A stretch of DNA of 37,569 nucleotides from Novosphingobium sp. AAP83 (GCF_001295795.1 NZ_LJHY01000061.1:1-37569); one strand, 5' to 3'. Positions 24,998 to 34,399 are shown, counted from the stretch's first letter. Numbers and translations: made by a program. Notes: generated from the letters alone by a model not told the origin.

Positions 24998-26200
24998 CTA
25001 ATGCGCGACGGCGGTGACCGTCTCGAGAAACTCGCGTTGTAACCGTGTCGGTAGCCAATCGACACGCATGGTCAGCCCGATCGACGGGTTCCTGCCAGCA
25101 AGCGAATAAGGCAAAGCGACCAGCTTTCCAGACTCGGACTGCAACTCGAATGAGGTAATGATAGTCAGCCGGTCGCTCACTTCCAGCAAGCTCCGAATGA
25201 TCGTCAGCGATGACGTGGCCAGTGAAGGCCTGGGGTAGGGCCCCGGTTCGAACAGGGCGTTGAAAAATGCACGCCGGGTCGATCCTTCGGTCCCTACGAT
25301 CCAATCAAAGCGGGCCAGATCGTCACGCGTAATATCCGGCTTGCCAGCGAGCGGATGATCCCGGCGGGCTACGACACGGAACGGCGTCTCGATCAATCGT
25401 TCGCTGCGAAGCTCCTCTACATCTTGTTCCTGAACGATGCCCAGTAAGAGATCGACCTCTCCGGCACGAAGCCGACGGATCATCTCTGACGTACTGTCGC
25501 TGACCACCCTTACGTCGGCATCCGGGTGCCGTTCGAGAAACGCCTTCAGAACGTCGGCAAGCAGAAGCACACCACCAAATGGCAATGCGCCAATTACGAT
25601 CTGACGCTGCTTGCCGCCGGTCATCGCGCTAAGCTCGCTCAGTCCAGCTTCGATCTCCTGCATCGCCAGCTTCAGTTTCTGGCCAAATGCAAGCCCTTCG
25701 GGCCGTACTGTCAACCCTACGGCGGAACGATAGAACAGCGGACTACCGATGTTGCCCTCAAGATCGCGAGTGGAACGCTGCAACGATGCTTCGGTCAGCT
25801 TCATGCCAACTGCAGCACCGGCAAGAGTGCCGTATTCCATGGTTCCGATCAACGCACGCGCTTGCGAGCGGGAAAGGCGATTGACGATGACGCTTGCCTG
25901 CTCGACACCCTTTGCCTCGCCAATGGCCATCACCGCTGATGCCATCTGTGCGAACATCCGGCAGACGCGCAAATGCAGGACCGTTCCAGCCTCGGTCAGG
26001 TAGCTACCGCTCGCGCGCCGTTCCAGCAACGCAAAACCAACCTGCCGCTCCAGCTTCGACAAGGCTTGCGTTACGGCGGGCTGGGACAAGTTACACTCAT
26101 CCGAGCCCTTTCGCACGCTTTCCAGTCTGCCGACGCTTTCGAACAACCGGAGTTGCTGAAAACTGATCGACGTCGCGAAACCTTCGCCATCCAAAGACAC
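24998..26200 (-). CDS. LysR-type regulator with two tandem N-terminal HTH domains
   Basis: 400 residues, about 100 more than a normal LysR protein. Residues 13-72 are a LysR winged HTH (LSQPAVTQALSKLERQVG). Residues 109-168 are a second, diverged copy of the same fold (LTEASLQRSTRDLEGNIGSPLFYRS, in parts). Residues 198-395 are the effector-binding domain (IVIGALPFGG onward). GTG at 26200 is very close to AGGAGG; the TTG at 26194 has better spacing. It is divergent from the ring-cleavage operon and upstream of the Rieske gene, so it is the likely regulator of both. Confidence 0.85.
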   Translation of the reverse strand: MSLDGEGFATSISFQQLRLFESVGRLESVRKGSDECNLSQPAVTQALSKLERQVGFALLERRASGSYLTEAGTVLHLRVCRMFAQMASAVMAIGEAKGVEQASVIVNRLSRSQARALIGTMEYGTLAGAAVGMKLTEASLQRSTRDLEGNIGSPLFYRSAVGLTVRPEGLAFGQKLKLAMQEIEAGLSELSAMTGGKQRQIVIGALPFGGVLLLADVLKAFLERHPDADVRVVSDSTSEMIRRLRAGEVDLLLGIVQEQDVEELRSERLIETPFRVVARRDHPLAGKPDITRDDLARFDWIVGTEGSTRRAFFNALFEPGPYPRPSLATSSLTIIRSLLEVSDRLTIITSFELQSESGKLVALPYSLAGRNPSIGLTMRVDWLPTRLQREFLETVTAVAH

Positions 26201-26384
26201 TTCCTCCTAATTGAAAAAAAACTCAAAACTGATAGACCTAAAACACGAAATCCGTGGGATTCCCGTGCGAAACCAAAGTAAATCTGACAATTGCCATATC
26301 AGAAAATTTATCGGTAGACACATGAATTGAACTGATCCTGCGAATGATAGCGCGGTAGCAAGTGGCCCTGGCTAGGAGGAATGC
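26201..26384. promoter_or_regulatory. Divergent regulator/operon promoter region
   Basis: 184 AT-rich bp between the LysR gene and the nine-gene operon. It contains an imperfectly spaced LysR-type repeat TCTGA-N11-TCAGA (26283-26303) and two TGATAG elements. AGGAGGA sits directly before the aldehyde dehydrogenase ATG. Regulator binding is inferred from layout. Confidence 0.5.
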
Positions 26385-27950
26385 ATGGAAGTTCGCGGTG
26401 AATTGTTGATCGGTGCGCAGTGTGCTGCCGGAGCAGGCCCCGCTTTCAGGGCGTTCAATCCTACGCTTATGCAGGAAATTGCACCTGAATTCAAAGCCGC
26501 GACTCTGGCCGACGTCGAGCGCGCCTGCGCATTGGCCAGCGCAGCCTTCGAGCCTTACCGCCACATCGGTGCGGCGCTTCGGGCCGCCTTTCTCGAAACT
26601 ATTGCCAGCAACATCGAAGCAAACGCAGAGGCTATCGTCGCCTGCGCGATGGCCGAAACCGGCCTGCCCGAGGTGCGCTGCCGGGGGGAACTGGGCCGCA
26701 CGACCGGGCAATTGCGCCTCTTCGCCCGAACGGTGCGCGATGGCGCGTACCTCGATGCGCGGATTGACCCGGCACTGCCCGACCGGACGCCTCCTCGGGC
26801 CGACATCCGCATGGTGCAGCAACCGCTCGGACCGATTGTCGTTTTCGGAGCAAGCAACTTTCCACTGGCATTTTCGGTGGCCGGTGGAGACACTGCGTCG
26901 GCATTGGCTGCGGGCTGTCCGGTCATCGTGAAGGGGCACAGCGCCCACCCCGGCACATCGGAACTGGTCGGCCGGACCATCCAGCAGGCGGTCATCCAGC
27001 ATAATCTGCCCGAGGGTGTGTTTTCGCTGCTGTTCGGCGATGGTTCTACCATCGGCACGGCGCTGGTCGCCAATCCGTGCGTGCGGGCTGTGGGTTTTAC
27101 CGGTTCCCGCAACGGCGGCTTGGCGCTTATGGCCGTTGCGCAAAATCGACCACGCCCGATCCCGGTCTATGCCGAAATGAGTTCGATCAATCCCGTGATA
27201 CTGCTGCCCGGCGCCTTGGGTGCCAGAGCTGAACAGATCGGCGCGGCCTTTGCGGCATCGTCCTTGCAGGGCGCAGGGCAGTTCTGCACCAACCCCGGCC
27301 TTTTGCTAGCGGTGGACGGGCCAGACCTCGACCGCTTCGTGGCCAGTGCCGTTGACGGGCTGGAGGTGGCCAGTTTACCCACCATGCTCACCCCGGGCAT
27401 CCATCAAGCGTATCGTGCTGGCGTGCAACGGCTGTCCACCAGTGATGGCGTAAAGACGCTGCGCCGTGGCGGTGGCGGCGAAGGCATCGTGTGCGATCCT
27501 GCGCTGTTTGAAACCGACGCGGACTGCTTTATGTCCAACCCGTCGCTGAGCGAGGAAGTATTCGGTGCGGCCGCCCTGCTTGTCAGGTGCCGCGACACCC
27601 CACAGATGCTGGCGGTGATCAAAGGTTTGGAAGGGCAACTGACTATCGCCATTCACGCCGATGCAGCAGACACCGTGCTTGCCCGGCAACTTCTCCCGCT
27701 GGCCGAAGCCTGTGCCGGACGCGTGCTGTTCAATGGGTTCGGCACCGGTGTCGAGGTGTGCGATGCGATGGTCCATGGTGGCCCGTTTCCATCCACCAGC
27801 GATGGCCGCACCACTTCGGTGGGGAGCTTGGCCATCGCCCGGTTCTTGCGTCCGGTCTGTTATCAGGATGTTCCGGCAGAACTCTTGCCCGAAGCACTTC
27901 GTGACGACAATCCCGCCTGTGTCCCCCGCCTGATCGATGGCAAGCGATAA
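26385..27950 (+). CDS. Aldehyde dehydrogenase, alpha-ketoglutarate semialdehyde dehydrogenase-like
   Basis: 521 residues. NAD(P)-binding and catalytic landmarks: FGASNFPLAFSVAGGDTASALAAG (in parts, from about residue 150), VGFTGSR near 240, Glu264 in AEMSSINPV, and nucleophile Cys301 in GQFCTNPG. These features, with the FGASNFP motif, mark the 2,5-dioxovalerate/ketoglutarate-semialdehyde group. First gene of the plus-strand operon. It might oxidise an aldehyde produced by the ThDP enzyme or aldolase downstream; its substrate in this pathway is not evident. Confidence 0.88.
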   Translation: MEVRGELLIGAQCAAGAGPAFRAFNPTLMQEIAPEFKAATLADVERACALASAAFEPYRHIGAALRAAFLETIASNIEANAEAIVACAMAETGLPEVRCRGELGRTTGQLRLFARTVRDGAYLDARIDPALPDRTPPRADIRMVQQPLGPIVVFGASNFPLAFSVAGGDTASALAAGCPVIVKGHSAHPGTSELVGRTIQQAVIQHNLPEGVFSLLFGDGSTIGTALVANPCVRAVGFTGSRNGGLALMAVAQNRPRPIPVYAEMSSINPVILLPGALGARAEQIGAAFAASSLQGAGQFCTNPGLLLAVDGPDLDRFVASAVDGLEVASLPTMLTPGIHQAYRAGVQRLSTSDGVKTLRRGGGGEGIVCDPALFETDADCFMSNPSLSEEVFGAAALLVRCRDTPQMLAVIKGLEGQLTIAIHADAADTVLARQLLPLAEACAGRVLFNGFGTGVEVCDAMVHGGPFPSTSDGRTTSVGSLAIARFLRPVCYQDVPAELLPEALRDDNPACVPRLIDGKR

Positions 27951-28050
27951 GTATTGCATCGCGACCGGCAGAATCCGTGCAGCCGCCATTGATGCCAAGC
28001 GGTGGGCATGGTTGCAGTAAAGCCAACAACCAAGGAATGAGGAGCGCTAC

Positions 28051-29025
28051 GTGGCCAGCAAAGTGTCACTGAAAATCGCCATCGCAGAACACCCCCACAC
28101 TTCGGCCATCCGGTCAGGTGCGGTCGAGATCGAAGGTGTCGATGCCGAAATTGTCACGGTCAAGCCGCAGATCGGCGCGTTCCGCCGCATGGTGCGCGAC
28201 GTGGAGTTCGACGTTTGCGAAATCGCGCCAACAACCTACATCATCGCCCGTGCCTATGGACGCCCATTCAAGGCATTGCCGATCTTCGTTGTTCGCCGCT
28301 TTCACCACTCGGGCTTGCTGGTGCGTCCCGACGCCGGGATCGCGCACCCCAAAGATCTTGAAGGCAAACGGGCAGGTGTCCGCGCCTATTCGGTGACGAC
28401 CGGCGTCTGGACACGTCAGGTGCTAATAGACGAATTCGGCGTCGATAACGACAAAATCCACTGGTTCGTGGACGATGAGGAACATGTGCAGCAGATGCAA
28501 CTGCCCGCAAATGTCAGCCATGTTTCTGCCGGAGATTCGCTGGCGGACATGATGGCGCGCGGCGATATCGTTGCAGGGTTTGCCGCTGCTGCCGGTATCG
28601 GTCGCACCGGTGCTCCCACCGGTGGCTGGCAGGAAGTCGAGGCCAACTATCCAGACCTGTTTCCCAATGCCGAAGAGCTTGAGGCAGACTACTATCGCCG
28701 CACCCGCGTCTATCCGATGCATGGCACGATCGTGGTCAAAGACAGCGTGCTCGAGGCCCATCCTTGGGTTGCACGGTCGCTCAACGATGCCTTCACCCGC
28801 GCCAAGGATGACTGGGTGGCCAAGCTTCACGCCGGAACCGCGCAAGGCGATAATGCCGCGAAATACGCCAAGCTTGCAAAGGTCGTCGGCGACGATCCGC
28901 TGCCTTATGGCATCGAAGCCAACAGGCCGACCATCGAGGCTCTGGAAAAAACCGCATGGGACCAGCGCCTCACGCCCAAGCGCATGACAATCGACGAACT
29001 GTTCGTCGATCCTTCGAAAATTTGA
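28051..29025 (+). CDS. PhtD-like protein 1 (4,5-dihydroxyphthalate decarboxylase family, solute-binding fold)
   Basis: 324 residues from GTG with GAGGAG upstream. Periplasmic-binding-protein-like fold without a signal peptide: LKIAIAEHPHTSAIRSGAV, FDVCEIAPTTYIIARAYGRPFKALPIFVVRRFHH (in parts), DLEGKRAGVRAYSVTTGVW, and PYGIEANRPTIEAL at the C-terminus. This is the layout of 4,5-dihydroxyphthalate decarboxylase. Absence of a signal peptide argues for a cytoplasmic enzyme and against a transporter subunit. A second member lies six genes downstream. The decarboxylated substrate is unknown. Confidence 0.8.
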   Translation: MASKVSLKIAIAEHPHTSAIRSGAVEIEGVDAEIVTVKPQIGAFRRMVRDVEFDVCEIAPTTYIIARAYGRPFKALPIFVVRRFHHSGLLVRPDAGIAHPKDLEGKRAGVRAYSVTTGVWTRQVLIDEFGVDNDKIHWFVDDEEHVQQMQLPANVSHVSAGDSLADMMARGDIVAGFAAAAGIGRTGAPTGGWQEVEANYPDLFPNAEELEADYYRRTRVYPMHGTIVVKDSVLEAHPWVARSLNDAFTRAKDDWVAKLHAGTAQGDNAAKYAKLAKVVGDDPLPYGIEANRPTIEALEKTAWDQRLTPKRMTIDELFVDPSKI

Positions 29026-29035
29026 GGTTCGGCAC

Positions 29036-30061
29036 ATGATTATCGATTGCCACGGCCATTTCACCACGGTTCCGCAGCGTTTCCGCGATTGGCGGTCACG
29101 ACAGGTCGATGCGGCCAACGATCCGGCCAATTCCCCCGACCCCAAGGAGGCCATCATCAGCGATGACGAGATTCATCAGGGCGTCGGCGGAGGGCAACTG
29201 CGCTTGCAAAAGGAACGCGGAGCCGACCTGACGCTGTTCTCACCCATCGCCGGCCTGATGAGCCACCATCTGGGTAACGAGCGCACCAGCATCGAATGGG
29301 CGACCGTTTCGAACAACAACGTCAAGCGCGTCTGCGAGCTCTATCCCGACAACTTCGTACCGGTGTGCCAGTTGCCGCAATCACCGGGAGCACCGCCTGC
29401 AAACTCGGTGCCCGAACTGCGCCGCTGCGTGGAAGAGATGGGCTTTATCGGCTGCAACCTGAACCCCGATCCTACCGGGGGCTATTGGACCGGCAAGCCG
29501 GTAACCGACCGCGAATGGTATCCGCTGTACGAAGCGATGTGCGAACTTGATGTGCCGGGCATGATCCACGTTGCGGCATCGTGCAATCCCAACTTCCACG
29601 GCACCGGTGCGCACTATCTGAATGCCGATACGTCGGTGTTCATGCAGATCCTCCAGTCTGATCTGTTCAAGGATTTCCCCACGCTGCGGCTGATTATCCC
29701 ACACGGCGGCGGCGCGGTTCCCTATCACTGGGGCCGGTATCGCGGTATGAGCCTCGAAATCGCCAAGCGCCCGCTCGAAGGGCTGCTCGAAAACATTTAT
29801 TTCGACACATGCGTCTATCATCACCCCGGCGTCGAACTGCTGACCAAGGTCGTGCCGACCACCAATGTGCTGTTCGGCTCCGAAATGATCGGTGCGGTTC
29901 GCGGCACCGATCCGAACACGGGCCATTACTTCGATGATACCAAGCGCTATGTCGACGCCTGCGAAGCGCTGGATGAAAATGACCGTGCGCTGATCTTCGA
30001 AGGCAATGCCCGCCGCGTATTCCCCCGCCTAGATGCACAACTGAAAGCAAAGGGGCTTTGA
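29036..30061 (+). CDS. ligJ: 4-oxalomesaconate hydratase
   Basis: 341 residues, the length of LigJ. Zinc-site histidines in IIDCHGH (His6, His8), a further His in MIHVAASCN, and the Glu of FGSEMIGAVRG late in the chain. Long stretches fit LigJ: GCNLNPDPTGG, GTGAHYLNADTS, IPHGGGAVPYHWGR, FDTCVYHHPGVELL and EGNARRVFPRLDA. LigJ hydrates 4-oxalomesaconate to 4-carboxy-4-hydroxy-2-oxoadipate in the protocatechuate/gallate 4,5-cleavage pathway. Starts 10 bp after the previous stop. This is the firmest pathway marker in the operon. Confidence 0.93.
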   Translation: MIIDCHGHFTTVPQRFRDWRSRQVDAANDPANSPDPKEAIISDDEIHQGVGGGQLRLQKERGADLTLFSPIAGLMSHHLGNERTSIEWATVSNNNVKRVCELYPDNFVPVCQLPQSPGAPPANSVPELRRCVEEMGFIGCNLNPDPTGGYWTGKPVTDREWYPLYEAMCELDVPGMIHVAASCNPNFHGTGAHYLNADTSVFMQILQSDLFKDFPTLRLIIPHGGGAVPYHWGRYRGMSLEIAKRPLEGLLENIYFDTCVYHHPGVELLTKVVPTTNVLFGSEMIGAVRGTDPNTGHYFDDTKRYVDACEALDENDRALIFEGNARRVFPRLDAQLKAKGL

Positions 30062-30063
30062 CC

Positions 30064-30906
30064 ATGGTCATCGACATCCACCCCCACGTCATTTCCGATG
30101 ATGAAAGCCGCTACCCGCCCGCCCCGCTGTTCGGGAAGCGGTCTGACTGGTCGCAAGAGCGGCCATCTACTGTCAACACGCTGATTGACCAGATGGACGC
30201 CGCCGGGGTCGACAAGGCCGCCGTGGTCCACAGTTCGACGACATATGGCTTCGATAACTCTTACGTGGTCGATGCCTGCAATGCGCATGCCGGTCGCCTG
30301 CTTGCGGTCGGCTCGGTCGATGTGCGCGCGCCCGATGCCTGTGCCGTGATCCGCGACTGGGTGCAGCGCGGCCTGGGTGGCCTTCGCATCTTTACCGGCG
30401 GCAGCACCAAGGACTTCGACCCCACCGAACTGGAAGACGAGGCTGCTTATCCGGCGTGGGAACTGATGAGTGAACTGGGACTGACCATGTGCATTCAGAC
30501 CGGACCGGTCGGCCTGCCGCAGGTTACCACGCTGGCGCGGCGCTTTCCAGGCGTGCCGATCATCCTCGATCACCTTGGCCGTCCCGATCCGACCGACGGG
30601 CCGCCCTATGCAGCGGCGCAAAGCCTGTTCGATCTGGCCGCAATTCCTTCGATCTACCTCAAGCTCACGCCGCGGATCATGGGCGATTGCACCAAGGGCA
30701 ATGCCGATCCGGAAAGCTGGTTCGGCACTCTGGTAGAACGGTTCGGCGCAAACCGCATGGCGTGGGGATCAAACTATCCCACCTCGCCCGGCTCACTTGC
30801 AGTTATCCGCCAGACCGCGCAGAACAGACTTGCCTCACTCAGCGCACAGGATCAGGAATGGATCTTCGGCAAAACGGCAGCGGCGCTTTACCCCAGCCTA
30901 GCATGA
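30064..30906 (+). CDS. Amidohydrolase-family protein, LigI-like (2-pyrone-4,6-dicarboxylate lactonase relative)
   Basis: 280 residues from the ATG at 30064, 2 bp after the ligJ stop; a TTG 6 bp earlier is also possible. TIM-barrel amidohydrolase with IDIHPHV (His6, His8), GLGGLRIFTGG, IILDHLGRPDP and WGSNYPTSPGS. LigI hydrolyses the pyrone 2-pyrone-4,6-dicarboxylate to 4-oxalomesaconate, one step before LigJ, so place and family agree. The usual catalytic Asp of WGTDWP/GSDYP is Asn here (codon 30772-30774), so activity may differ. Confidence 0.75.
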   Translation: MVIDIHPHVISDDESRYPPAPLFGKRSDWSQERPSTVNTLIDQMDAAGVDKAAVVHSSTTYGFDNSYVVDACNAHAGRLLAVGSVDVRAPDACAVIRDWVQRGLGGLRIFTGGSTKDFDPTELEDEAAYPAWELMSELGLTMCIQTGPVGLPQVTTLARRFPGVPIILDHLGRPDPTDGPPYAAAQSLFDLAAIPSIYLKLTPRIMGDCTKGNADPESWFGTLVERFGANRMAWGSNYPTSPGSLAVIRQTAQNRLASLSAQDQEWIFGKTAAALYPSLA

Positions 30907-30976
30907 TCTTTCCGAGACTTCGGGCCGGGCCAAGTGCCTTTCCCAGACGATTGACAATGTAATTCAGGATAAAGTT

Positions 30977-31984
30977 ATGGCTCAGATCGTCTTCGGCATG
31001 GCCGTCCCGCACTCCGGAATGCTCGGGCAAACCCCGGAAGAATGGCTCAACAATGCGCCTCGCGACATGGCCAATCCGGAACTGTGGTATCGCGGGCGGA
31101 CCTGGACTTATCCTGAACTCGAGGCAGAACGCGGCGCGGCCTTCGAACAGTTCCTGACCATCGAGGAGCGCACCATGCGCTCGGCCAAATGCAGCGCCGC
31201 ACTTCAGAAGATGCGCGAAGCCTATGCGGCAGCCGATATCGACGTCGCAATCATTCTGGGCAAGGACCAGAAGGAAATCTGGCCTAACATGTCGCCCTCC
31301 ATCGCCATCTATACCGGTGAGGACGTTCACAACGGACCACCGCAAAGGGCCGTTTACGCCCCCGATCACCATGTTGTGCACAAGGCGCATCCGCAGCTTG
31401 CAACCTACCTGATAGAGGCTTTTCAGGCGCAGGGCTTTGACCTGACCGACCTGATCGAATGGCCTGAAAACGTCTGGATGGAACGCCAGATGAAGCAGAA
31501 GGCGGATTATCCGGTCGTTCCCCACGCTTACAGCTTTGTCTATCACCAGATCATGGGCGACAATCCTCCGCCGCATGTGCCGGTGCTGATGAACCTGTTC
31601 TATCCACCGACACAGCCATCGATGCAGCGGTGCATGGATTTCGGCCGGGTGCTGCGCGATGCCATCCTTGCCTGGCCCGATGACGTGCGCGTTGCCGTCA
31701 TCGCCAGCGGTGGCCTCACGCACTTCGTCAACGACGAGGACTTCGATCGCAAGATCATAAAAATGCTGGCCGGTTATGATTATCAGGGCTTGGCCGCCAT
31801 TCCTGACAGTTACTACCAGTCAGGCACGTCCGAGATCAAAATCTATTCTACTGTAATGATGGCGCTTGAGCACACTGGGGCGCAGATGACGCTCGTGGAC
31901 TACATTCCCTGCTGGCGAACGGCCGCAGGAACCGGCGAGGGCATGGGCTTCATGTACTGGGCACCCGAACAGAAAGACGCGTAA
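30977..31984 (+). CDS. Class III extradiol ring-cleavage dioxygenase (LigB family)
   Basis: 335 residues, single-subunit size as in 3-O-methylgallate dioxygenase DesZ. Matches to LigB: His12 in AVPHSGML (iron), His249 in GGLTHF (catalytic), Glu254 in NDEDFD (iron). The position of LigB His61 reads Gln98 (GKDQKEIW), which is atypical by eye. Such enzymes cleave protocatechuate, gallate or 3-O-methylgallate with O2. Placed next to LigI- and LigJ-like genes it is the likely ring-opening step; gallate or 3-O-methylgallate are the best guesses. No LigA-type small subunit is present. Confidence 0.83.
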   Translation: MAQIVFGMAVPHSGMLGQTPEEWLNNAPRDMANPELWYRGRTWTYPELEAERGAAFEQFLTIEERTMRSAKCSAALQKMREAYAAADIDVAIILGKDQKEIWPNMSPSIAIYTGEDVHNGPPQRAVYAPDHHVVHKAHPQLATYLIEAFQAQGFDLTDLIEWPENVWMERQMKQKADYPVVPHAYSFVYHQIMGDNPPPHVPVLMNLFYPPTQPSMQRCMDFGRVLRDAILAWPDDVRVAVIASGGLTHFVNDEDFDRKIIKMLAGYDYQGLAAIPDSYYQSGTSEIKIYSTVMMALEHTGAQMTLVDYIPCWRTAAGTGEGMGFMYWAPEQKDA

Positions 31985-31985
31985 A

Positions 31986-32843
31986 ATGACAAACCTTCGC
32001 CTCAACGGCATCATCCGTGCATTCGAAGCAGGCAAGCCCGCGTTTACCTGCTTTGCCAAGCTTGACCGCCAACTCGCCATCGAGTTGACCGATGCCCCTT
32101 ATGACGGGATCGTCTACGAGATGGAGCACAACCCCTATGACGTGGCTGCGCTGGGGGATTGCCTCCAATATATGCTCAATCGCAAGGCCATTGCGCAAAG
32201 CGGTTCGGTTGCCCCGTCCGTCACGCCTATGGCGCGCATTCCTGCCAACGGCGCTGAAATGAACCAGTTTCAGGCCAAGCAGGTGCTCGATCGCGGCGTC
32301 TATGGCGTGATCGTGCCGCATGTCTGGACAGTCGAGCAGGCATGGAATGCCGTCGCCTCATGCCGCTATGCCCGGCCTAAGAACGCTGCCTTCTACGAAC
32401 CCAAGGGCCTGCGCGGCGATGGCCCTGCCACCGCGGCCCGGTACTGGGGACTGACGCAGGCCGAATACTACGCCAAAGCCGATGTCTGGCCGCTGGTGCC
32501 GCATGGCGAACTTCTTGTCGGCCTGATGATCGAAAGCCCCGAGGCAATCGAAAACCTCGACGATATTCTGGCCAACGTGCCCGGCATCGGATTCTGCCTG
32601 ATCGGAGAAGGTGATCTGTCACAGGCGCTTGGCTACGCGCGCCAATACGAACATCCCGAAGTGCTTGGTGCGATGGCCCGCATCGTCGCAACTTGCCATA
32701 AGCACGGCGTCGTCGTGGGCAACCCGCATGTGGGTGCCAAAAACGTGGAACGGTTGCTGGACGAAGGCTTCCGCTTCCTCATGTCCGCACCTTCGCGGTC
32801 TTACGGTGTTGTCGGCCAGGGCCGCGAACTGGCGGGGTATTGA
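31986..32843 (+). CDS. HpcH/HpaI-type aldolase
   Basis: 285 residues. Class II pyruvate aldolase features: EMEH at 45-48 near the active site, Arg84, PHVWTVEQAWNAV, metal-binding Glu183 in MIESPEAIEN, and Asp210 in GEGDLSQALG. It starts directly after the dioxygenase stop. By position it should split 4-carboxy-4-hydroxy-2-oxoadipate into pyruvate and oxaloacetate. That step normally uses the unrelated LigK/GalC (RraA-like) fold, which is absent here, so this would be a replacement by a different protein family. Confidence 0.85.
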   Translation: MTNLRLNGIIRAFEAGKPAFTCFAKLDRQLAIELTDAPYDGIVYEMEHNPYDVAALGDCLQYMLNRKAIAQSGSVAPSVTPMARIPANGAEMNQFQAKQVLDRGVYGVIVPHVWTVEQAWNAVASCRYARPKNAAFYEPKGLRGDGPATAARYWGLTQAEYYAKADVWPLVPHGELLVGLMIESPEAIENLDDILANVPGIGFCLIGEGDLSQALGYARQYEHPEVLGAMARIVATCHKHGVVVGNPHVGAKNVERLLDEGFRFLMSAPSRSYGVVGQGRELAGY

Positions 32844-32848
32844 ACGCC

Positions 32849-34399
32849 ATGAACGGAGCCAATGCCCTTGTCGAAACGCTGACCGACAGCGGTATCGAAA
32901 TCTGTTTCGCCAACCCCGGCACGTCGGAAATGCACTTTCTGGCGGCGTTGGAAAGCCCTCGGATCAGGCCTGTGCTGTGCCTGTTCGAAGGTGTGTGCAC
33001 CGGAGCTGCCGACGGGTGGTACCGGATGCGCGACAAGCCTGCCTCCACGCTGCTGCACCTTGGCCCCGGCCTTGCCAACGGTCTGGCCAATATCCACAAC
33101 GCAAAGCGCGCCAGTTCGGGCATGGTCAACATCGTGGGCGAGCATTCCGCCTCGCATCTGCGCCATGATCCCCCGCTCACATCGGATATCGAAGGGCTGG
33201 CAAGGCCGCTCAGCCATTGGGTGCGCCGGGTCGAAAATGCGCAAAGCATCGCATGGGATACCGCCGCCGCCGTGGCCAAGGCCTCAGAACATCCGGGCCG
33301 CATCGCCACACTAATCCTTCCGGGTGACTCGGCCTGGCAGGACGCCAGCGGTACGTCTTCACCAAAGCCTACAACGCCAGCACCCAAGGCTCCCGATTCA
33401 GCCCGGATCGATGCCATCGCCAAAGTGTTGCGGTCGGGCGAACCGGCAATGCTGGTGCTGGCCAACAAGGCCACGCGAGACGGTCCGCTCGAATTGGCAG
33501 GCAAGGTCGCTGCTGGAACCGGGTGCAGGCTGGGCTCGCAATTCTTCACCGCGCGGATCGAGCGCGGTGCGGGCCGGGTGCCGCTGGAGCGTATTCCCTA
33601 CGCAGTGCCACAGGCCATTGCGTTCCTGAAGGACATCAAACACATCATCACGCTGGAAACGCGCGAACCGGTGGCATTCTTTGCCTATCCGGATCGCCCC
33701 AGCCTGATGAAGTCGGCAGATGCCGTGGTCCACACGCTGGCAGCCGACGATGAAGACAGCACGCTCGCGCTGGAAATGTTGGTCGATGCGCTTGGCCTTG
33801 GTGGGGCCGTGCCGGTTCGGCAGATTGCAGCCGAACGGATCATACCCAGCGGCAAGCTGGACGCGATCAGCATCGCCTATGCCCTGTGTGCGGGCATCCC
33901 CGAAAACGCAATCGTGGTCGATGAATCCCTGACCAGTGGCCGCGAATCAATGAGCTATACGTTGGGCGCGCTGCCGCACGACATGATAAACAATCTTGGC
34001 GGATCAATTGGTTACAGCCCACCAGTAGCTACCGGAACCGGACTGGCCTGCCCGGATCGCCGCACCATCTGTCTGGTGGGCGATGGCAGCGCGATGTATA
34101 CGATCCAGGCCTTGTGGACGCAATCGCGTGAACAACTGCCGGTGACCACCGTAGTCTTTGCCAACAACAGCTACAACATCCTCAAGGCCGAATATGCCAA
34201 TATGGGCGCGGGCCCCACACCGGGCACGCGTGCGCTCAGCATGATCGACATTGATCGCCCGACAATCGACTGGCTGGCCATGGGCAAATCGATGGGCGTG
34301 CCCGGCGTCCGCGTCGAAACTGCCGAAGATTTCCTACGCGCACTGCTCGATGCGAACGCAGAAGCCGGACCACGGCTGATCGAAGTCAAACTCTACTGA
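32849..34399 (+). CDS. Thiamine diphosphate-dependent enzyme (acetolactate synthase-like), second copy
   Basis: 516 residues from the ATG at 32849; a TTG at 32840 overlaps the aldolase stop. Catalytic Glu47 in LFEGVCTGAADGW, then NIHNAKRASSGMVNI, and the ThDP motif from GDGSAMYTIQALW to VFANNSYNI. It resembles benzoylformate-decarboxylase-type proteins more than biosynthetic AHAS, and no small subunit is present. A 2-oxo acid decarboxylase acting on a ring-cleavage product is plausible and could feed the operon's aldehyde dehydrogenase. Unproven. Confidence 0.8.
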   Translation: MNGANALVETLTDSGIEICFANPGTSEMHFLAALESPRIRPVLCLFEGVCTGAADGWYRMRDKPASTLLHLGPGLANGLANIHNAKRASSGMVNIVGEHSASHLRHDPPLTSDIEGLARPLSHWVRRVENAQSIAWDTAAAVAKASEHPGRIATLILPGDSAWQDASGTSSPKPTTPAPKAPDSARIDAIAKVLRSGEPAMLVLANKATRDGPLELAGKVAAGTGCRLGSQFFTARIERGAGRVPLERIPYAVPQAIAFLKDIKHIITLETREPVAFFAYPDRPSLMKSADAVVHTLAADDEDSTLALEMLVDALGLGGAVPVRQIAAERIIPSGKLDAISIAYALCAGIPENAIVVDESLTSGRESMSYTLGALPHDMINNLGGSIGYSPPVATGTGLACPDRRTICLVGDGSAMYTIQALWTQSREQLPVTTVVFANNSYNILKAEYANMGAGPTPGTRALSMIDIDRPTIDWLAMGKSMGVPGVRVETAEDFLRALLDANAEAGPRLIEVKLY

